From assembly GCA_021161685.1 (NCBI GenBank), contig JAGHAD010000117.1:1-11825 (forward strand): DNA of 11,825 nt, given 5' to 3'. The DNA is from Thermoplasmata archaeon. GTDB taxonomy: Archaea; Thermoplasmatota; E2; DHVEG-1; B18-G2. A program made the translations under genes and the position numbers. Positions 6,599 through 11,825 of the stretch are shown here, piece by piece; position 1 is the stretch's first letter, and every line of letters begins with the position of its first letter. Under the pieces are notes generated by a model, which searched no databases, was not told the DNA's origin, and saw only the letters and a list, made by a program, of their open reading frames with translations.

Positions 6599-9238
6599 AT
6601 GGCTAAGATAACAAAGATAGAAAAGAGAGATGGAAGAATCGTAGATTTTGATCAGGAAAAGATAACCAACGCCATATTCAAAGCTGCCCTTGCAGTCGGT
6701 GGTAGAGATAGAGAAAGAGCGAAGTTCTTGTCTGATCAAGTTGTTAAAGAGTTAGAAAGGAAGTTTGGAAAAAGAAAGATACCAACCGTTGAGGAAATAC
6801 AGGATATAGTGGAGAAAGTGCTCATAGAGCACGGACACGCAAAGACGGCAAAGGCTTACATTCTGTACAGGCAAAAAAAGGCTGAGATAAGAGAAGAGAA
6901 GAAAAGGATACTGAACAAGGATAGATTGGACGATATAGATAAAAGGTTGAGCGTAAACGCCCTGAGGGTATTAGCATATCGCTACTTAATAAGAGATGAA
7001 GAAGGTAACATCATAGAATCTCCAAGAGAGCTATTTCAAAGAGTAGCAATAACCATGGTTCTTCCAGAGATACTCTACGATGATAGAGTTTACAGCAGAG
7101 AAGGGAAATATAAGCCGCACATTACCGTAACATCCTATCTCAGCAACCTTGATGCGCTCGACAAAAAAATAAGAATTGGAAAATACGTCTTAACGAAATG
7201 GCACCTAGAGAGGTTTATTGCCGCATACGAAGAGCTTGCAAATGAAGGCAAAATGAAAGTTGGTTTCGATGAACTCATTGCCATGATAAAGAGCGGTGCC
7301 TTCGACGATTACGAAAAGCTAGCAAATCGATATTTCGACTTGATGGTAAATCAGGTTTTTCTTCCCAATACGCCAACTTTGGTTAATGCTGGAAGAAAAC
7401 TTGGTATGCTATCTGCCTGCTTCACCCTTGATGTGGAGGATAGCATAGATTCCATAATGGAAACAGCCAAGGAAGTAGCGCTTATACAAAAGGCAGGCGG
7501 TGGAACCGGAATAAACTTCTCTAAAATAAGACCTGAAGGAGATGTGGTTAGATCCACGATGGGAAAGGCATCCGGTCCAGTTTCATTTATGAAGATGATA
7601 GATGCGGTATCAGAAGTTGTGAAGCAAGGTGGAGTGAGAAGAGGAGCAAACATGGGTATTTTAGAAATATGGCATCCAGATATAGAGAAGTTCATCTCTG
7701 CGAAGGAAAAGGAAGGCATACTTGAAAATTTCAACATATCCGTTGGTATATGGGAAGATTTCTGGGAATATCTGGCTAACAATGCAAATTATCCCCTAAT
7801 TAATCCAAGAACAAAGAAAGTGTGGAAGGAGGTAAATGCAAATACCCTTTTTCATTCCATGGCTTACCACGCATGGCTATCTGCGGATCCCGGGGTTGTA
7901 TTCTTTGACAATATAAACAAGAGGAATGTATTAATCGGAGCCAGAAATGGCCCAGTAAGGGTTACCAACCCGTGTGGCGAGGAACCACTTTACCCATATG
8001 AATCCTGTAACCTGGCAAGCATAAATGTAGATAAATTTGTCAAGAAAGAGGAGCATGGATTAACATTTGATTGGGAAAAATTCAGAGAAGTGGTGCACCT
8101 AGAGGTGAGAGCTCTTGATAATCTGATAACGATCAATAACTATCCAATAAAAGCCATAGATAGAGCAACCAAAGAAACAAGAAGAATAGGTCTTGGAATA
8201 ATGGGGCTTGCTGACTTGCTTTTCGAGCTTGGCATCAGGTACAATTCAAAAGAGGGTTTTGAGTTCATGGGGAAACTGGCAGAGCACCTAACATACTATG
8301 CATATGAAGAGTCTATCAAACTAGCGCAAGAAAGAGGATCATTTCCGCTTTTCAACCTCAGCGATTACAAAGAAGGCAAAATGCCCATAGATCTGTACTA
8401 TCATAGGGAGCTGTGGACGCTTGATTGGGATAAACTTGTGAGCGATATAGTGGAGAAAGGTCTGAGGAATGCGATGGTAACCACGATGGCTCCGACTGGC
8501 TCGATATCAATGATAGCAGACACAAGTAACGGAATAGAACCCGTTTTCGCTCTCGTTTATGAGAAAAAAGTGACCGCCGGCTCCTTCTTTTATATCGATA
8601 AGGTGCTTGAGAAAAAATTGAAGGAGAAGGGAATCTACAGTGAAGAGATAATCAAAAGGATATCAGAGAATTACGGTAGCGTGCAGGGCTTAGAGGAAAT
8701 ACCGGACGATATAAAGAATGTCTTTGTAACAGCCTATGATATCCATTGGTTGGATCACTTAGTTGCTCAAGCAGTTATACAGAGGGCAACAACGGATTCG
8801 ATATCGAAGACAATAAACATGCCAAATGATGCAAGCGTAGAAGATGTTAAGCAAGCTTTCTTGATAGCGCATGCCCTTGGATGCAAAGGAGTAACAGTTT
8901 ACAGGGATGGATCTAAGAGAAGACAGGTTTTAAGCGTTCCTACTGGAAAAAGGAGGAGAATCAAAGCCAAACCCTCAGAATATGCAATCAACCTGTTGAA
9001 GAAAATATTGGAAAACAACAGATGGATGGAGAAATTTATTCGCATACGGGAGGAAAAGAAAGGAGTGGAGATAAAGCCTCCTGTTGTACCAGCTGAGGAG
9101 AGTTTAGAGATAGAGAGAATTCCCATCAGGAGGGAAGATATAGAGAAGTGTCCAATTTGTGGTAGCGTGTATCTCGTTCATGAGGGTAAATGTTTGGTTT
9201 GTAAGGAGTGTGGATGGAACGAATGCGTGGTGGGATAG
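6599..9238 (+). CDS. nrdJ: Adenosylcobalamin-dependent (class II) ribonucleotide reductase
   Basis: NrdJ reduces ribonucleotides to deoxyribonucleotides using a thiyl radical generated by homolysis of adenosylcobalamin; it needs neither oxygen nor a second subunit. The 879 residues begin with an ATP-cone allosteric domain (about 1-90, KRDGRIVDFDQEKITNAIFKA). The ten-stranded barrel carries the redox pair C274 (LSACFTL) and C470 (ESCNL) and the active-site NPCGE, with radical-bearing C459, N457 and E461. The spacing C459-C470 equals that of the Thermotoga enzyme. MAPTGSISMIADTSNG is a typical phosphate-binding segment. A charged linker (about 785-848) leads to a cysteine-rich tail, C851-x2-C854 and C865-x2-C868-x2-C871 plus C876, which looks like a zinc ribbon that could also shuttle thiols. 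No intein is present. The gene is first in an operon and overlaps the adenosyltransferase gene by 25 bases. Confidence 0.96.
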   Translation: MAKITKIEKRDGRIVDFDQEKITNAIFKAALAVGGRDRERAKFLSDQVVKELERKFGKRKIPTVEEIQDIVEKVLIEHGHAKTAKAYILYRQKKAEIREEKKRILNKDRLDDIDKRLSVNALRVLAYRYLIRDEEGNIIESPRELFQRVAITMVLPEILYDDRVYSREGKYKPHITVTSYLSNLDALDKKIRIGKYVLTKWHLERFIAAYEELANEGKMKVGFDELIAMIKSGAFDDYEKLANRYFDLMVNQVFLPNTPTLVNAGRKLGMLSACFTLDVEDSIDSIMETAKEVALIQKAGGGTGINFSKIRPEGDVVRSTMGKASGPVSFMKMIDAVSEVVKQGGVRRGANMGILEIWHPDIEKFISAKEKEGILENFNISVGIWEDFWEYLANNANYPLINPRTKKVWKEVNANTLFHSMAYHAWLSADPGVVFFDNINKRNVLIGARNGPVRVTNPCGEEPLYPYESCNLASINVDKFVKKEEHGLTFDWEKFREVVHLEVRALDNLITINNYPIKAIDRATKETRRIGLGIMGLADLLFELGIRYNSKEGFEFMGKLAEHLTYYAYEESIKLAQERGSFPLFNLSDYKEGKMPIDLYYHRELWTLDWDKLVSDIVEKGLRNAMVTTMAPTGSISMIADTSNGIEPVFALVYEKKVTAGSFFYIDKVLEKKLKEKGIYSEEIIKRISENYGSVQGLEEIPDDIKNVFVTAYDIHWLDHLVAQAVIQRATTDSISKTINMPNDASVEDVKQAFLIAHALGCKGVTVYRDGSKRRQVLSVPTGKRRRIKAKPSEYAINLLKKILENNRWMEKFIRIREEKKGVEIKPPVVPAEESLEIERIPIRREDIEKCPICGSVYLVHEGKCLVCKECGWNECVVG
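9203..9208 (+). promoter_or_regulatory. Shine-Dalgarno that decides the cobO start
   Basis: AAGGAG lies inside the last codons of nrdJ with five bases before the ATG at 9214, an ideal spacing. It favours that ATG over the upstream GTG at 9208, which it overlaps, and over the ATG at 9223. It also means ribosomes finishing nrdJ pass over the cobO start. Confidence 0.7.
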
Positions 9239-9738
9239 GAAGGATAATAGTTTATACCGGAAATGGGCAAGGGAAAACGACAGCTTCTTTGGGCATTGCT
9301 CTAAGATCCATAGCCCATAACAAGAAGGTTGTGGTTATACAGTTCATGAAAGGAAGAAAGGACATTGGAGAATTTCTTGCTAGGAAATTTCTCCCGAATT
9401 ACGAGATCCACCAGTTTGGAAGAGAAGGTTTTGTTGATCTGTCGAAACCATCTGAAGAAGACAAACTACTCGCAAAAAAAGCTATGTCGTTTGCAATCGA
9501 AAAGTTAAGGGAAAAACCCTACCTGATGATACTGGATGAAATAAACCTCGCCATGCACATCGGTTTGATATCCACTAAAGAAGTTTTAAAGCTCATCGAT
9601 CTTAAACCACCTGAAACAAACCTTATCCTAACGGGAAGGAATGCAGGCAGAGAAATAATAGAGAGGGCAGATGTGGTTACTGAGATGAGAGATATCAAAC
9701 GAGCCAAAATAGAGGCAAGGGAGGGAATAGAATATTAG
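9214..9738 (+). CDS. cobO: Cob(I)yrinic acid a,c-diamide / corrinoid adenosyltransferase
   Basis: The enzyme transfers the 5'-deoxyadenosyl group of ATP to the cobalt of a reduced corrinoid, giving the adenosyl form needed for adenosylcobalamin. The 174 residues fit the CobA/CobO/BtuR family. They show a Walker A loop GNGQGKTT (16-23) right after the first strand, the strand-loop VVVIQFMKGR (39-48), LMILDEINLA with D108-E109 as the Walker B-like site, LILTGRN, and the characteristic ending REGIEY. The N-terminal helix seen in enteric CobA is missing, as in many short archaeal forms. The start at 9214 was chosen from its Shine-Dalgarno. The gene overlaps nrdJ by 25 bases and ends one base before trxB. 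Its position between nrdJ and trxB suggests that its main purpose here is to supply cofactor to NrdJ. Confidence 0.94.
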   Translation: MERMRGGIGRIIVYTGNGQGKTTASLGIALRSIAHNKKVVVIQFMKGRKDIGEFLARKFLPNYEIHQFGREGFVDLSKPSEEDKLLAKKAMSFAIEKLREKPYLMILDEINLAMHIGLISTKEVLKLIDLKPPETNLILTGRNAGREIIERADVVTEMRDIKRAKIEAREGIEY

Positions 9739-9739
9739 C

Positions 9740-10666
9740 GTGAAAAAGTATGATCTCGCCATCGTAGGTGCAGGTCCCGCTGGTTGCACCGCAGCTGTAT
9801 ATGCGGGTCGATCCGGAATAGAAACAATCATTTTTGACAAGGGAGCGGGAGGAGGATTGCTATCTATTGCTCCAAAGGTGGAGAACTTCCCTGGATTTAC
9901 AGAGATAGCTGGAGCAGAACTCGCTACCAGAATGGTAGAGCAAGCAAAGCGATATGCCGTTTTCCATCCAAATGAAGAGGTTAAGGATGTGAAGAAAGAG
10001 GGAGATAAATTCGTGCTATCTACTACTAATGGAGATTATGAGACTAAAGCCCTTATCTTATGTACAGGTTCTTTACATAGAAAGCTGAACGTAGAAGGAG
10101 AAAAAGAATTTCTTGGAAAAGGTGTTAGCTATTGCGCAACTTGTGATGGTTTTTTCTTCAAGGATAAAAAGGTTGCGGTTGTTGGAGGGGGTAGCTCGGC
10201 TTTGATAGAGGCAATTTACCTTAAACAGATTGGATGCAAGGAAGTTTACGTTGTTCACAGGAGAGAAGTTCTAAGGGGAGAAAAAATACTTCAGGATGAA
10301 GCAAGGAAGATTGGGATCAGGTTCTTATTAAACAAGGTGGTGGAGAAATTAGAAGGTGAGGAACTTTTAGAAAAGATAACTTTAAGAGATGTTACCACTG
10401 GAAAAAGAGAGCATCTAGAGATAGATGGGCTTTTCGTGTCAATAGGTGTTGAGCCAGAGAACAGTCTAGCAAAAAATCTTGGAATAAAACTCGATGAAAG
10501 GGGTTACATTTTAACTGATGAGAAGCAGAGGACGAACATAGAGGGAGTATACGCTGCTGGAGATGTTACTGGTAAGCTGAGGCAGCTAGTTGAAGCATGT
10601 GCAGAGGGAGCAAAGGCAGGGCTTAGTTGTGCAGAATTCTTGGGAAGAGGATATCCGTATCTATAA
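9740..10666 (+). CDS. trxB: Thioredoxin reductase (FAD, CxxC; predicted NADPH-dependent)
   Basis: This flavoprotein passes electrons from NAD(P)H through FAD and a redox disulfide to thioredoxin or a glutaredoxin-like carrier. The 308 residues match the low-molecular-weight class. The FAD motif GAGPAG is at 10-15, the active-site CATC at 132-135 (SYCATCDGFF), the second Rossmann motif GGGSSA at 149-154, and the GVYAAGDV FAD-binding segment near the C terminus. HRRxxxR (173-179) is the motif that binds the 2'-phosphate of NADPH, so NADPH use is predicted, unlike some archaeal relatives that lack it. The start is GTG at 9740, one base after the cobO stop codon, with GAGGGA about 14 bases upstream; no ATG is available near the conserved N terminus. 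As last gene of the nrdJ operon it likely recycles the NrdJ disulfide through a thioredoxin encoded elsewhere. Confidence 0.95.
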   Translation: MKKYDLAIVGAGPAGCTAAVYAGRSGIETIIFDKGAGGGLLSIAPKVENFPGFTEIAGAELATRMVEQAKRYAVFHPNEEVKDVKKEGDKFVLSTTNGDYETKALILCTGSLHRKLNVEGEKEFLGKGVSYCATCDGFFFKDKKVAVVGGGSSALIEAIYLKQIGCKEVYVVHRREVLRGEKILQDEARKIGIRFLLNKVVEKLEGEELLEKITLRDVTTGKREHLEIDGLFVSIGVEPENSLAKNLGIKLDERGYILTDEKQRTNIEGVYAAGDVTGKLRQLVEACAEGAKAGLSCAEFLGRGYPYL

Positions 10667-11825
10667 TATTTTCCACACCCTTTCTTTGCATTCCTCGCTA
10701 TTGCCATTTACATCGTATGCTATAACCTTGATGACGTGCTTTGATATTAAACCAAAGCATTCCTCCCACCTCCATTTATATGGAGGTTCTTTATCTGAAA
10801 ACTTTAGCTGATCATCTATAAAGAAATCAACACGATCTATACCAAGGCCATCTGTTATCACTTCTGCTTCGATCTCAACAACTCCTATGACAACTGGCAT
10901 AAAGAAAGGTAACTTTATCGCATCCCACATGTAGATTCCTCTCTTGGGCTTAACTATCTCGACTTCTGGAACTTTTTTGCTTTCTACAGAGAAATAGACG
11001 GTAAAGGTTCTGTTCCCACCATTTGATAGTAAATGTATCGTACCATTATAATTTCCATTTGCAAGACCAGTGGTGTTGACCATTATCTTTACATCTTCCC
11101 ATCCTCCGCCTTCGATGGATCCATTCCTTGGGATTACTTCTAGCCATGGAAGATCTTCCTTTGCCATCCATTTCAGGTGGCTAGAACCCAAGTTCCATAT
11201 CCTAACAGATGTATTGCAAATCTCTCCAACATCTAGATTTCCAAGTACGCAATAATCTTTGTAGATTTCTAGCTTTGGAGGAGGATACACCGTCATGTTC
11301 GGATCTCCAACGAACTTAACTGCAGGTGATATGGTCGGATAGTAAGATGTAGCTAAGAGAAAAGCATCCTTTATGGTAAAACCTTCATCCATTTTTTCAA
11401 ACATGTACTCCTGCCATTGTAAAGCATAGACCCATCCCCTACATTCTTCCATATGATCATAGCCAACAGTTACCGTATAGTTCAATTCTCCTTTTCTGAA
11501 GGCATATGAAAATGTTCCAGGTCCAGTTTCCGTCATTCCATGACAGCTTCCAATGAAGGCGAACCACATCGGAGGTCTATTTGCCATATCCATGCTCGCC
11601 ATCATGGAAGAATAAAAGCTTCCCGCTCTGTCTGCCTGAAAGTAGTAAGAATCTCCATGTGCAATTTCATAAAAGAATTTGACTTCAGGATCTCTCACAT
11701 TTATGGAGATCTCTCCTGGTGAAGGTAGGGATATACTAACGGTTGAGTTGCACCATTTTTTGAACCACTTGTCTGCGCTTTTTCTAAAACCAATCCATGG
11801 ATCTGGAGAATCCGGAGAGTTGTAA
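10661..11825 (-). CDS. Secreted gingipain-like (C25-type, clan CD) peptidase with BACON-like and Ig-like modules, 5' end cut by the window
   Basis: The frame is open from the TAG at 10661-10663 to the right edge, giving 387 visible residues. The GTG at 11696-11698 lies inside a conserved strand and is not the start; 42 in-frame codons precede it with no stop. Numbering from the edge, FFYEIAHGD puts a His-Gly at 56-57 after a hydrophobic strand, and FAFIGSCHG puts Cys at 94 after another. This is the clan CD dyad layout, His to Cys 38 apart. FVGDPNMTVYPP (171-182) matches the typical end of C25 catalytic domains. A BACON-like domain (about 187-280, WLEVIP...NGTIHLLSNGG) and an Ig-like domain (about 287-385, VDFFIDDQLKF...VIKVIAYDVNGN) follow. 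Eight N-x-S/T sequons fit a glycosylated extracellular protein. There is no C-terminal membrane anchor. The signal peptide and any propeptide lie outside the window. It overlaps the convergent trxB by six bases. Confidence 0.8.
   Translation of the reverse strand, partial: YNSPDSPDPWIGFRKSADKWFKKWCNSTVSISLPSPGEISINVRDPEVKFFYEIAHGDSYYFQADRAGSFYSSMMASMDMANRPPMWFAFIGSCHGMTETGPGTFSYAFRKGELNYTVTVGYDHMEECRGWVYALQWQEYMFEKMDEGFTIKDAFLLATSYYPTISPAVKFVGDPNMTVYPPPKLEIYKDYCVLGNLDVGEICNTSVRIWNLGSSHLKWMAKEDLPWLEVIPRNGSIEGGGWEDVKIMVNTTGLANGNYNGTIHLLSNGGNRTFTVYFSVESKKVPEVEIVKPKRGIYMWDAIKLPFFMPVVIGVVEIEAEVITDGLGIDRVDFFIDDQLKFSDKEPPYKWRWEECFGLISKHVIKVIAYDVNGNSEECKERVWKIL

Noticed and set aside
6497..6739. An 80-codon minus-strand reading frame across the intergenic region and nrdJ start
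   Set aside because: It is antisense to the conserved ATP-cone codons and to the sRNA, has no ribosome-binding site, and resembles no protein I know.
7351..7782. A 143-codon minus-strand reading frame inside nrdJ
   Set aside because: It is fully antisense to the conserved NrdJ barrel, with shadow-type composition.
1..11825. CRISPR arrays, insertion sequences, tRNA or rRNA genes
   Set aside because: I found no repeat-spacer periodicity, transposase motifs, terminal inverted repeats or tRNA-like cloverleaf. Nearly every base outside 6425-6598 lies in a housekeeping-type or recognised coding region.

Overview
The window looks like chromosomal DNA of a thermophilic archaeon, most likely a euryarchaeote of the Thermoplasmatota/DHVE2 type; that placement is low confidence and rests on gene content, not on a search. 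The archaeal signs are pelota, the archaea-specific repair protein Nre, a class II ribonucleotide reductase, Arg codons mostly AGA/AGG and Ile codons often ATA, purine-rich sense strands, glycosylation sequons in the exported proteins, and a C/D box guide RNA. The DNA is AT-rich and very compact. Genes overlap by 4-6 bases or lie a few bases apart, and only one intergenic space exceeds 40 bases (6425-6598).

Layout. (1) 19-753 (+) encodes a membrane-anchored extracellular protein of unknown function. It converges on the next gene, and the two share one CTAG as stop codons. (2) 750-4310 (-) is a translation quality-control cluster, read from high to low coordinates: a two-helix membrane protein with a CBS pair, then RqcH (NFACT/NEMF family), then pelota, with RqcH and pelota joined by an ATGA overlap. 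(3) 4347-6424 (-) is a DNA-repair pair: NreA overlaps by ATGA a radical SAM protein of the spore-photoproduct-lyase-like family. (4) 6425-6598 is a divergent control region holding a well-formed C/D box sRNA. Its D guide is complementary to the anticodon loop expected of tRNA-Leu(CAA) and, by the five-nucleotide rule, would direct 2'-O-methylation of the wobble base C34. (5) 6599-10666 (+) is a deoxynucleotide operon: adenosylcobalamin-dependent ribonucleotide reductase (NrdJ), the corrinoid adenosyltransferase that makes its cofactor, and a thioredoxin reductase that can feed its reducing system. (6) 10661-11825 (-) is the 3' part of a secreted gingipain-like (C25-type, clan CD) peptidase followed by BACON-like and Ig-like modules. 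Its reading frame stays open to the right edge, so the gene is cut by the window.

How the parts fit. The minus-strand genes deal with stalled ribosomes and damaged DNA. The plus-strand operon makes dNTPs and links cobalamin activation and thiol reduction to NrdJ in one transcript. The sRNA lies in the leader of that operon, just upstream of the nrdJ Shine-Dalgarno sequence, which could tie tRNA modification to transcription of the reductase operon. The sRNA is the least expected element, and it would be missed by annotation that calls only ORFs.
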